Shown here: piece after piece, positions 34,807 through 41,798 of the stretch | Layout of the letters: every line of letters begins with the position of its first letter | How positions within the stretch are numbered: position 1 is the first letter of the stretch | Origin: Sphingobacterium multivorum | Lineage (GTDB): Bacteria > Bacteroidota > Bacteroidia > Sphingobacteriales > Sphingobacteriaceae | Assembly: GCF_039511225.1 (NCBI RefSeq) | Contig: NZ_CP154261.1 | Coordinates: 3,038,001-3,102,000 of the forward strand | Direction: 5' to 3' | Length of the DNA stretch: 64,000 nt | The notes under the pieces: model-generated | Seen by the model: only the letters and a program-made list of their open reading frames with translations | Told to the model about the DNA's origin: nothing | The model's database searches: none | Position numbers and translations under genes: made by a program

Positions 34807-36099
34807 ATGATGCAAGGCAATACGACATACAGAAAAAAAGTTGTTCGATATAGCTATCTAAAATTAATTGGAAGTTCAGCGCTCGTCAGTATCGTTTGTT
34901 GTGTATTGGCATACAGCCTCAAACACAGCACAGCTTATGTACAGGAAGAATTGTTTGAGAGTGTATCTTCCTGGGATGCCAAACTTTTTATTATTTTACC
35001 CAGCATAGGTATTACAGCGATTTACTTCTTACGGAAATACGTTTTTCAAAACAGAAAAAACAAAGGGATCAAAGAAATCTATACGACACTGGAAACAAGA
35101 AAAGACCATTTACCTTTTTTTAAGATTCCTTCACATTATATCAATGGTTTTCTAACGGTAGTTTTTGGTGGGTCAACCGGTGTTGAAGTCTCTACAGTTG
35201 TTGCATCAGCCACGGTGGGTAACCAAGCGTATAAGCGATTACATCCAGCTTGGGCTTACAAAACCGAGTTGATCTGCGCTGGCGTAATCGCTGGAGTCAC
35301 CCTGTTGTTTGGAAGTGCATTGGGTGGTTTTCTTTTTGCTTTTGAGGTAATTGCACGCAGATATAACAAGACCTTGCTCATTAGCGGACTAACTTCAATG
35401 GCCGTGGCTTCCGTATTTGTTTATTGTCTTGACGCAAGTCCTTTGTTTACATTTGAGGTAAAAGCATGGCGATGGCAGGCGATCCCTTTTGTCGCTATTT
35501 TGGGATTGATTGGCGGGATTTTAGCATTATATTTTACTAAAACGGTAATTTATGCGAAGTCCTATTTTGCAGGCATAAAAAGTAATTTTATCCGTGTCAA
35601 CTTGGGTGCAATCACCGTTGGAACGTTTATCTTTTTCTTACCGGTACTCTATGGCGACAGCTATCATGGTCTTGGAGAGATTCTAAAAAGCAGTCTGCAT
35701 GATTCTGTCAATTTACTTTACTTTCTTCCGTTGATCCTGCTTGTTCTCTTAAAACCTTTTGTGGCTTCTCTGACGCTAGGTGCTGGTGGTGACGGCGGCG
35801 TTTTTGCTCCCAGTATTGTTACAGGTGCATTGTTAGGCGTTTTGTTTGCACAGCTTTGCAACCATTATCTAGGCACACAATTGGTGGTTATTAATTTTGC
35901 TCTTTTTGGTGCTGCAGCAATGCTTTCTGCGGCTATACATGCACCTTTCACGGCGATCTTTATTATTGCAAGCCTTGTTCCTTCCGGATATTTATTACTA
36001 GCCCCCCTACTCATCAGCAGTTTTATTGCGAAAGCGCTAGCTAAAAAACTATATCCTTATAACGTATACACCTATAAGGAAGTGGCGACGGCCAGGTAA
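34807..36099 (+). CDS. ClC family chloride channel or H+/Cl- exchanger
   Basis: The 430-residue protein has the ClC fold of about 17 hydrophobic helices and its signature loops: FGGSTGVEVS, where the GK/REGP gating motif is changed to GVEVS but the gating glutamate is kept, and GGDGGVFAPSIVTGALLG, the GxFxP motif. The retained external glutamate favours a gated channel or an exchanger; the loss of the proline in the first motif is unusual. The longer frame from 34747 is rejected because a promoter box lies within it. A shared terminator separates it from the convergent rtcB. Confidence 0.88.
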   Translation: MMQGNTTYRKKVVRYSYLKLIGSSALVSIVCCVLAYSLKHSTAYVQEELFESVSSWDAKLFIILPSIGITAIYFLRKYVFQNRKNKGIKEIYTTLETRKDHLPFFKIPSHYINGFLTVVFGGSTGVEVSTVVASATVGNQAYKRLHPAWAYKTELICAGVIAGVTLLFGSALGGFLFAFEVIARRYNKTLLISGLTSMAVASVFVYCLDASPLFTFEVKAWRWQAIPFVAILGLIGGILALYFTKTVIYAKSYFAGIKSNFIRVNLGAITVGTFIFFLPVLYGDSYHGLGEILKSSLHDSVNLLYFLPLILLVLLKPFVASLTLGAGGDGGVFAPSIVTGALLGVLFAQLCNHYLGTQLVVINFALFGAAAMLSAAIHAPFTAIFIIASLVPSGYLLLAPLLISSFIAKALAKKLYPYNVYTYKEVATAR

Positions 36100-36117
36100 T
36101 CAAAAGAAATTAAACAC

Positions 36118-36153
36118 GAAAGCGGCTCAAACATCAATCTGAGCCGCTTTTTC
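36118..36153. terminator. Bidirectional terminator between ClC and rtcB genes
   Basis: GAAAGCGGCTCA (36118-36129) and TGAGCCGCTTTTTC (36140-36153) form a 10-bp-plus stem, with A- and T-rich flanks on the two sides. Confidence 0.9.
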
Positions 36154-36159
36154 TTGCCA

Positions 36160-37581
36160 TTAGTCTTCTCTGCTCCCATCATCGGCCATACGGACAATCT
36201 TGGGCGAAAATTTGGCCACGACATCAACAAGATCTTTTTGTGAAGCCATGACAGTGTGGATGTCTTTATAGGCCATCGGCGCTTCATCCATCCCTGCTCC
36301 AAGCAGCATAACACCTTGATCTTTAAGCATCGCATGAAGGTCATGGGAAGATAAGGTTTTAATCGCTTGTGTACGGCTCATCAGTCGACCTGCCCCATGA
36401 GATGCCGATTGTATAGCATTCGACTCCCCTTTTCCGCGAACCAAAAAACCTGGTGTCGCCATGGAGCCTGGAATAATCCCCATTACCCCTTTTGCAGCGG
36501 GCGTCGCACCCTTTCGGTGTACAATAACATCTTGACCATTCCAAGTTTCCTTCCATGCAAAATTGTGGTGATTTTCAACTTTCGCCAACAATTCAGCTCC
36601 TAAAGCCAACGTGATCTTGTCATGGATCACTTCGTGGCAGGCTGACGCATAATCGCCAGCGAGATTCATGGCCAGCCAATACTCCTGTCCCTCATGGCTA
36701 TCCAGGTCCAGATAAGCCAGATTTTCCGCTTGATAAGGTAACTTACATACGGATTTGGCCAGCTTGGTATAATGTGCTGCTAGGGTAGCGCCCATTCCTC
36801 TTGAACCCGAATGTGTCAACAAACCCAAATAACTGCCGCTATCAATGTTTAAAACCTCATCTCTTTCCTCAAATTCGACTATACCAAATTCCACAAAATG
36901 ATTCCCCCCACCGGAAGAGCCCAATTGGGTCCAGGCTTTATCCTTCAAGGAGGAAAGCAAGCTGTTTTCATTGAATAATTTGTTTTCCAGTACAGCATGA
37001 TCTACGCGTTCATGTTTCAGGTATCCATTACCAGCCCCAAATTTACTGTTGCGTAGAATAATATCTTTCAGCGTCATTATATTGTGCTCCACAAATGACC
37101 CCGGTAGATCAAAGATGGACAAAGCCATACGACAGCCAATATCGACACCAACACCATAAGGGATCACGGCATTATTTGTCGCCAGAACTCCTCCGATTGG
37201 CAATCCGTATCCTTGATGGGCGTCTGGCATCAATGCTCCGGCAACCGAAACTGGTAATTTCATGGCGATATTCATCTGTGCTTTCGCCCCTGTTTCAATT
37301 TCAGACGAACCGTAAATGGTATAATCCGCCGGGTTTTCGTTCAAGACAATTAATGACTTGTCAATTGCCTCTTGCCCAAGCAGAGCACTCGCTAAAATTC
37401 CGAAAACAGCATCATCAGAATAGCTGGTCGGATTTTCCAAAACAGCTTTAAACTTTTCAAGCATTTCTGCCCGCGTAAAACCGTGTCTTTTACTGTTGAT
37501 CTTCAGCGCTACGCCCAAGCTATGATTTTCTTTATATCCCAAAGCAATTAAGTCATTGCCGTTTATTCTCTTATTTTCCAT
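36160..37581 (-). CDS. rtcB: RNA-splicing ligase RtcB
   Basis: RtcB joins RNA ends carrying 2',3'-cyclic phosphate or 3'-phosphate to 5'-OH through a GMP-activated intermediate, and repairs cleaved tRNA or mRNA. In this 473-residue protein the metal and catalytic residues are all present: D120-A-H122, C150 in GVGVDIGCRM, GGGNHFVE, LTHSGSRG, HRKGATPA and the guanylylated His of SHGAGRLMSR. An N-terminal extension of about 70 residues (ALGYKENHSLG) resembles that of many bacterial RtcB proteins. The gene follows a slipin by 103 bases and a tRNA-like array further upstream, all on the same strand. No rtcA or rtcR is next to it. Confidence 0.95.
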   Translation of the reverse strand: MENKRINGNDLIALGYKENHSLGVALKINSKRHGFTRAEMLEKFKAVLENPTSYSDDAVFGILASALLGQEAIDKSLIVLNENPADYTIYGSSEIETGAKAQMNIAMKLPVSVAGALMPDAHQGYGLPIGGVLATNNAVIPYGVGVDIGCRMALSIFDLPGSFVEHNIMTLKDIILRNSKFGAGNGYLKHERVDHAVLENKLFNENSLLSSLKDKAWTQLGSSGGGNHFVEFGIVEFEERDEVLNIDSGSYLGLLTHSGSRGMGATLAAHYTKLAKSVCKLPYQAENLAYLDLDSHEGQEYWLAMNLAGDYASACHEVIHDKITLALGAELLAKVENHHNFAWKETWNGQDVIVHRKGATPAAKGVMGIIPGSMATPGFLVRGKGESNAIQSASHGAGRLMSRTQAIKTLSSHDLHAMLKDQGVMLLGAGMDEAPMAYKDIHTVMASQKDLVDVVAKFSPKIVRMADDGSRED

Positions 37582-37627
37582 TTTCTTACTTTCTAATGCT
37601 ATAGAGTAGCTTTACAACTTCTCCAAA

Positions 37628-37661
37628 GCAGGTAACAACAGCTCTTTACGTTGCTACCTGC
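37628..37661 (-). other. Hairpin in the slipin-rtcB intergenic region
   Basis: On the minus strand GCAGGTAGCAAC pairs with GTTGTTACCTGC over 12 positions (one G-T) around a ten-base loop. No T run follows, so it is more likely an RNA-processing or translation-control hairpin than a terminator. Confidence 0.65.
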
Positions 37662-37684
37662 ACCTCTTTCAATTTAATAATCTT

Positions 37685-38779
37685 TTATTTCACAAACAAT
37701 TGTTTGAGTTGGTCAACAATCTGTCCATTTCCGGAAACCGAAATCGTATTGATCTTTTCTGCGATCTTTTCGACATATTCCATTTCCTTCAACTTAAACA
37801 ACATACTGTTTTCTTCCATCAGCTTCGCCGTATTCAACAAACTCCGTGTCGAAGCGGTCTCTTCGCGACGCATGATGCTATTTGCCTGCGCCCTCTTCTC
37901 TGCAATCAACACCTGATTCATGATGTCCCGCACATCCCCTGGTAAAATAACATCTTTAACACCGCAGGTCAACATTGTTAGTCCCAAGCTCGCAACCTGT
38001 TGTAATGTATTTTCTAAGATATAGCCTTGTATTTCAGTCTTCCGCTCCATCAGCTCGTCTAACGTCATCTGCCCGATATAGGACCGTAGGGTCAACTGCA
38101 TCAACGAATACAATTGCTTCTCATAGTCTTTATTATTCAATAGTGCTTTGACAATATCCACAATCTGATATTGCAGCGTGAAATTGATTCTGATCTGTGC
38201 CTTATCTTTAGACAAGATCTCCTGTCCTACCACCTCCAAGGTCAAAACCCGCATATCAGCTTTTGAAATCGCTATGGTTTTTGCATTCTTCCACCAATAA
38301 TACGTTCCCGACTTCAAGATATCCACAAACACACCGTCTACAAAAAGCAGGGCTTTCTCATTTGGTTCAATTTTATACTGACGTACATAATAGCTCAAAC
38401 TCTGTTTCTCCAACAACTGACGATTTAAAGATGCCGGAACCTCAATATCCGCAATGTCTTCCAGTTGAAATCTGCGTTCACGCAATTCCTTCCAAAAAAC
38501 ATGTCTGCCGGAGGCTAACGTCTTTTCGAAATTATTATTCAAAAAAACAAGACAAATCTCCGTATCGCCCACCTCAACGATGTCAACCAATTCACTAAAA
38601 CCTGCCAACTGCAAAAGCACATCGATATTACGATCGGAAGGAAATGAATGAGTAGTTGTATATTTCTCCAGTTTTTCACCAAATCCCAACCAATAGTTAC
38701 CGGATTTTAAAACACGGACCACCATATTGTTTTTAATAACCAATCCGATTTCTGCTGTAGTTATCTGTACTCTTTTCAT
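37685..38779 (-). CDS. Slipin family (SPFH/Band 7) protein, soluble form
   Basis: The 364-residue protein contains an SPFH/Band 7 domain at about residues 165-310, with 'LTLEVVGQEILSKDKAQIRINF' and 'IMNQVLIAEKRAQANSIMRREETA', the helix typical of slipins. It has no N-terminal membrane helix. Instead its N-terminal half repeats a motif three times (residues 10-30, 73-96 and 139-163: 'LVxxNNxxVxxLxSGxxxxW'). It is 103 bases upstream of rtcB. Slipins next to rtcB are known from several bacteria, but the partner function is not established. A structured RNA leader precedes the gene. Confidence 0.88.
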   Translation of the reverse strand: MKRVQITTAEIGLVIKNNMVVRVLKSGNYWLGFGEKLEKYTTTHSFPSDRNIDVLLQLAGFSELVDIVEVGDTEICLVFLNNNFEKTLASGRHVFWKELRERRFQLEDIADIEVPASLNRQLLEKQSLSYYVRQYKIEPNEKALLFVDGVFVDILKSGTYYWWKNAKTIAISKADMRVLTLEVVGQEILSKDKAQIRINFTLQYQIVDIVKALLNNKDYEKQLYSLMQLTLRSYIGQMTLDELMERKTEIQGYILENTLQQVASLGLTMLTCGVKDVILPGDVRDIMNQVLIAEKRAQANSIMRREETASTRSLLNTAKLMEENSMLFKLKEMEYVEKIAEKINTISVSGNGQIVDQLKQLFVK

Positions 38780-38897
38780 TTGTATATTCTTTTAAATTTT
38801 CATTATTGCTATTATAAAACCTGCTATTTTTTATCCCTTGACCTCAAGCGGGATTCAAAAGCCCAAGTACCCGCTTTTAAAATCAAAAGTCGGTGAA

Positions 38898-38955
38898 CAA
38901 ATACCCCATCTTATTGGTCACGACTTTTTAGTATAAATTCAAATACCACATCTTA
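38898..38955 (-). repeat. Two near-identical 16-base direct repeats in the slipin leader
   Basis: Plus-strand 38898-38913 (CAAATACCCCATCTTA) and 38940-38955 (CAAATACCACATCTTA) match at 15 of 16 bases, 42 bases apart start to start. They lie in the noncoding leader between the tRNA-like array and the slipin gene. Confidence 0.75.
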
Positions 38956-39062
38956 GGAATCTCAGGCCATCAATCAATTGCATAGTCGCATGAAAACAGC
39001 GCATAAGCAGGATAAAAAGATAGCAAGCTTCTACCAAATGACCTTTTTAAAGAAGGTCTTAA

Positions 39063-39114
39063 CTTTGAATGTCCGAATGGACAGTTCGGTGCAATACCCT
39101 TATGCTATTCCATC
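39063..39114 (-). ncRNA. tRNA-like unit 1 (degenerate)
   Basis: Nearest the slipin. Read on the minus strand it starts GATGGAA-TA, followed by a weak D arm (GCAT / TTGC around AAGGGTA), only 7 unpaired bases (ACCGAAC) where the anticodon arm would be, and a 5-bp stem TGTCC/GGACA with a 4-base loop at the T-arm position. The last seven bases (TTCAAAG) pair with the first seven at four positions. The T-loop sequence is lost, so this is the weakest unit; it is called mainly from its place in the series. Confidence 0.45.
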
Positions 39115-39118
39115 CGAA

Positions 39119-39183
39119 AATGGAAGTGGGATTCGAACCCACACGATTGAGCTGTTGTTCTACCCAGACTGAACTATCCTGAT
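39119..39183 (-). ncRNA. tRNA-like unit 2
   Basis: On the minus strand: a D arm GTTC/GAAC around AGTCTGGGTA (contains GG, as in tRNA), preceded by the tRNA-typical 'TA' at positions 8-9, then 14 bases with no stem where an anticodon arm is expected, then a perfect T arm, GTGGG-TTCGAAT-CCCAC. The acceptor halves (ATCAGGA and TTCCATT) pair at only three or four positions. D and T loops are canonical; anticodon and acceptor are not. This is not a functional elongator tRNA. Confidence 0.75.
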
Positions 39184-39185
39184 TG

Positions 39186-39253
39186 CTCAGGAGTAGGAAT
39201 CGAACCTACGACCCACAACTATCTGCTCTGCTCTACCCTTGAGCTACCTTTTT
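39186..39253 (-). ncRNA. tRNA-like unit 3
   Basis: On the minus strand: 'TA' then D arm GCTC/GAGC around AAGGGTA, 20 bases with no self-complementary stem in the anticodon position, then T arm GTAGG-TTCGATT-CCTAC. Acceptor halves AAAAAGG and TCCTGAG pair poorly. The unit starts 67 bases after unit 2, with no spacer, so the array looks like tandem copies of a tRNA-derived module rather than separate genes. Confidence 0.75.
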
Positions 39254-39304
39254 ACGGGAGAGGACTCGAACCTCTAACACGAGCACTTCCTTTCAACTTC
39301 TCGT
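39254..39304 (-). ncRNA. tRNA-like unit 4 (T arm and acceptor remnant)
   Basis: First in the direction of transcription. It has a perfect T arm, AGAGG-TTCGAGT-CCTCT, and end segments ACGAG and CCCGT that pair at four of five positions like a short acceptor stem. The 24 bases between them (39276-39299) contain no clear D or anticodon stem, only a GG in the middle. An alternative pairing, ACGAG with CTCGT in that region, is also possible. Confidence 0.6.
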
Positions 39305-39433
39305 TTTATCAGTATATTGATTCTCATAGAGAACAATACTAACCTGCTATACTGAAACAGGTGACCAGGATGCCACTGAAGAAGAAAGGCTTCTTTAATA
39401 CTTCATCACAAAGTATATATCTTAAAGCTATTC

Positions 39434-39471
39434 GCTATAATTTCATCAAAGAACGTTTGTCAATGTTGACA
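39434..39471 (-). promoter_or_regulatory. Candidate promoter with dyad for the tRNA-like array and slipin-rtcB
   Basis: On the minus strand TTGACA (39463-39458) and TATAGC (39439-39434) are 18 bases apart, close to a general -35/-10 pattern. The TTGACA is one arm of a dyad TGTCAA-CA-TTGACA (39458-39471), which might be an operator. No TAnnTTTG box fits, and no sigma-54 site is obvious. The pattern is suggestive only. Confidence 0.4.
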
Positions 39472-39795
39472 TTACAAATATCGTTGGGTTAATGCGCAGG
39501 GAATTTGCGTAAGAAAAAAAAGAAGTAAAAAAAAAATTAGAGAAAATATAAAATGCTGTTATACAGCAATTAAAAATAAATGTTTAGCATCAGAAATAAA
39601 CAAGGGACTCTTAACTACGCAGATGTATTGCGTTTATACACCACACGATCGGCGCACGGAGCTTTGCTTTATTTCAACAAGAATGGGAAATAGGATTTTT
39701 TGGCAAATATGCTGTAGAAATATAGCGGTAATCCGTGATCGTGTTATGGGATTTATATTCTAATTTTACACCCAAATAAAAGACGATATCAAAAG

Positions 39796-40383
39796 ATGAA
39801 AAGTTTGTATGCAACAATACTGCTGTTTTACATGCTAGCGAGCTGTATGAATCCAACGAAAAACCATAAAAGCACTACAGTGGAACATCCTGCAAAGCAG
39901 GTTTTAATCAACGACGGCACAGGCACAGCGAAGCAAAACACGACAATTGCTCAGCATCAGCAAGCGGAAGATTGGTTAAAAGAGATTTTTAAATGTAAAA
40001 GTTCTGCATCCGGCAAATATTGTTACTATCTGGACAAAGAAGATGCCTTATGTACCAAACGCTTTCAGGCGTTCTTAAAAGATGCCAATGAAATTTACGG
40101 GCCATCTAACCTCACAGATGAAGAACTGCCCAAAGCTGAAGCAGCTTACAAAGCTAAATGGGAAAAAATCTATCCCTTATATACAGCTGAAACCTGGTTA
40201 TTTGGAAGAGGTAATGACGACGCATTGGATATCAAGGATGTTAAAATCGACAAAATAACGGAGAGCAAGTTTATCGTATTTATTGATTACGGCGATAATA
40301 TCCAAACCAAAAACGAGGTTCAATTGGTCCATGAGCAAGGTTCTTATAAAATAGACTACTGCAAGACGACTTTCCTACATTAA
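39796..40383 (+). CDS. Hypothetical lipoprotein
   Basis: The 195-residue product has a lipoprotein signal with lipobox LASC (Cys at residue 17) and a polar N-terminal linker rich in Thr, Gln and Lys, then a globular domain with two notable cysteine-containing regions (FKCKSS and GKYCYYLDKEDALC). No known domain is recognised. The gene stands apart from its neighbours, with a hairpin after it. Confidence 0.6.
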   Translation: MKSLYATILLFYMLASCMNPTKNHKSTTVEHPAKQVLINDGTGTAKQNTTIAQHQQAEDWLKEIFKCKSSASGKYCYYLDKEDALCTKRFQAFLKDANEIYGPSNLTDEELPKAEAAYKAKWEKIYPLYTAETWLFGRGNDDALDIKDVKIDKITESKFIVFIDYGDNIQTKNEVQLVHEQGSYKIDYCKTTFLH

Positions 40384-40407
40384 CCGTAATCCCTCCTAAC
40401 AAATGAG

Positions 40408-40439
40408 CATGCCAATTCCCCAGACGATAAATTGGCATG
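40408..40439. terminator. Hairpin between convergent genes
   Basis: CATGCCAATT (40408-40417) pairs with AATTGGCATG (40430-40439). The loop is 12 bases and there is no long T run, so termination is likely but not certain. Confidence 0.55.
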
Positions 40440-40468
40440 TCAAATGTTCTTATTATGTACTATTTTAA

Positions 40469-41722
40469 TCAAGCTTGTGAACTATTGTTCCATTTGACGA
40501 GATTTCCCTGATGAATAAGCCCATGGACGGTCGAGATCCGAGAAACTGCTTCTGCTGAACAACTCGCGTCGACAAAAAGAAGGCTAGCATCATCTCCTAC
40601 TTTCGGCCATACCGAATTCCCGTGGTCATCAAGCGGGATTTTGCCATTGGTCGCATAACGAAGGCAACGAGATAGCTCGAATTCAGTTTCATAACCATAT
40701 AATTGCGCGGCTAGATTGGCTTTCTGAAGCATATTACCACTACCAAAAGTACCCCAATGATCCTGAACATTGTCGTTCCCCACAAAAACTTCCACTCCCG
40801 CCTTTTTCAGTTCCCGAAATGGCATCAACATATTGCGGAAAGGAACCGAACTGCATATACCGACTTTCGCTTCTGCCAGTCGTTCGGCCATGTGTTCTAA
40901 GTCTTTTTTCGGCAGGTAGCCTAAGGCGAAAGCATGACTGATAAATGTGCGTCCCTGTAATGCAGGGTTTTCCAATGCTTTATCAATCAAATATTCCATA
41001 GTCTTAACACCTGATTCTCCACCTTCATGCAAGTGGATATCGATTCCCTTGTTATTGTCCAATGCAAGTCGAACCGTCAAGTCCATCGGTTTCTCGATAC
41101 TGCCGTCAATACTAAAGGGATCCAAACCACCGATAAAATCCACCTGTTCCCATTTTGCAACTTCCTCCATTAGCTTAGCGGATTCTGTATAGAATAGACC
41201 ATGTTGGGGGAATGCGACCAGTTCTGCAGCAAAGGAATACTTTAAATGTTCCAGTGCCTGTAACAGATGTTCCAATGACTTCGTCCCCGATGTTGGGTCT
41301 ACATTAAAATGTGTACGCGCAAAATTAGTTCCGTAGCCCTGCAATAGCGCAATCAATTTTTCGGCACGTTCGACAGAGGTTTTCAATAATTCAGGAATGA
41401 TGATCTGTTCCTTGGCAATCATATCTTTTACAGTCCTGTTTTTTGGAAATACCGCCTTCCAGGGCAGGCCGTATAAAGTTTTATCTAAATGAATGTGCAT
41501 GTCACGGAATGGCGGTAAGGCCAATTTACCTTTCATGTCAAAGCCTTTTCCGTCAATACCCGATTGCGCTGGCTCTATATTTTTTATTTTATTTGCCTCG
41601 ATTTGAATATCAAATAATGCCGTTTTCGTAGCAACAATTTCTTCCTTCTCATAAAGAAAGCCTGTTTCTAGTAATACGTTCCTCAACAAATAAGTATCTT
41701 GATTTTGATTGATTTCATTCAT
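40469..41722 (-). CDS. Amidohydrolase, cytosine-deaminase-like
   Basis: The 417-residue enzyme has the amidohydrolase-superfamily metal residues in the order of the cytosine deaminase group: HIHLDK near residue 77, HFNVD, HLHEGGE with the glutamate that activates water, SHAFALG, and GNDNVQDHW. Family members deaminate nitrogen heterocycles such as cytosine or N-isopropylammelide. The substrate is not certain. It follows the AraC regulator gene by 76 bases on the same strand, and its own -7 box lies in that gap. Confidence 0.82.
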   Translation of the reverse strand: MNEINQNQDTYLLRNVLLETGFLYEKEEIVATKTALFDIQIEANKIKNIEPAQSGIDGKGFDMKGKLALPPFRDMHIHLDKTLYGLPWKAVFPKNRTVKDMIAKEQIIIPELLKTSVERAEKLIALLQGYGTNFARTHFNVDPTSGTKSLEHLLQALEHLKYSFAAELVAFPQHGLFYTESAKLMEEVAKWEQVDFIGGLDPFSIDGSIEKPMDLTVRLALDNNKGIDIHLHEGGESGVKTMEYLIDKALENPALQGRTFISHAFALGYLPKKDLEHMAERLAEAKVGICSSVPFRNMLMPFRELKKAGVEVFVGNDNVQDHWGTFGSGNMLQKANLAAQLYGYETEFELSRCLRYATNGKIPLDDHGNSVWPKVGDDASLLFVDASCSAEAVSRISTVHGLIHQGNLVKWNNSSQA

Positions 41723-41739
41723 GCTTAAATCATTTTCAC

Positions 41740-41747
41740 CAAAGCTA
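41740..41747 (-). promoter_or_regulatory. -7 box (TAGCTTTG) for the deaminase gene
   Basis: Exact TAnnTTTG on the minus strand, 17 bases before ATG 41722. No TTG at a standard distance, which would fit activator-dependent expression through the neighbouring AraC protein. Confidence 0.5.
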
Positions 41748-41798
41748 AGTGATTTGGGACAATGATCCTTGTACGAATTATCACAGCTTGTGTATAAA

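Larger units (their letters stand above)
38780..39795 (-). other. Gene-free stretch: structured leader of the slipin-rtcB operon, then AT-rich spacer
   Basis: No protein gene fits here. From 39471 down to 38780 on the minus strand there is a candidate promoter and dyad, several hairpins, the tRNA-like array, and two further stems close to the slipin start. Examples of hairpins are ATACTT/AAGTAT with a 7-base loop (39398-39416), AAGAAG/CTTCTT (about 39379-39395), TATTG-TTCTC/GAGAA-CAATA (39315-39338), GACCTT/AAGGTC (39040-39058), and AAAAGTCG/CGACTTTT (around 38885-38931). The rest (39480-39795) is AT-rich, with a TGCTGT/ACAGCA hairpin at 39553-39567 and no feature I can assign. Confidence 0.6.

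Noticed and set aside
38978..39172. A 64-codon plus-strand frame across the tRNA-like array
   Set aside because: It is antisense to structured RNA, has no domain and no promoter or ribosome site.
39119..39253. True tRNA genes
   Set aside because: T and D arms are convincing, but there is no anticodon stem-loop, the acceptor stems are broken and the units are too short, so they cannot be decoding tRNAs.
39421..39540. Sigma-54 promoter for rtcB
   Set aside because: I looked for GG-N10-GC with TGGCAC/TTGC elements, as in enterobacterial rtcBA, and found no acceptable match.
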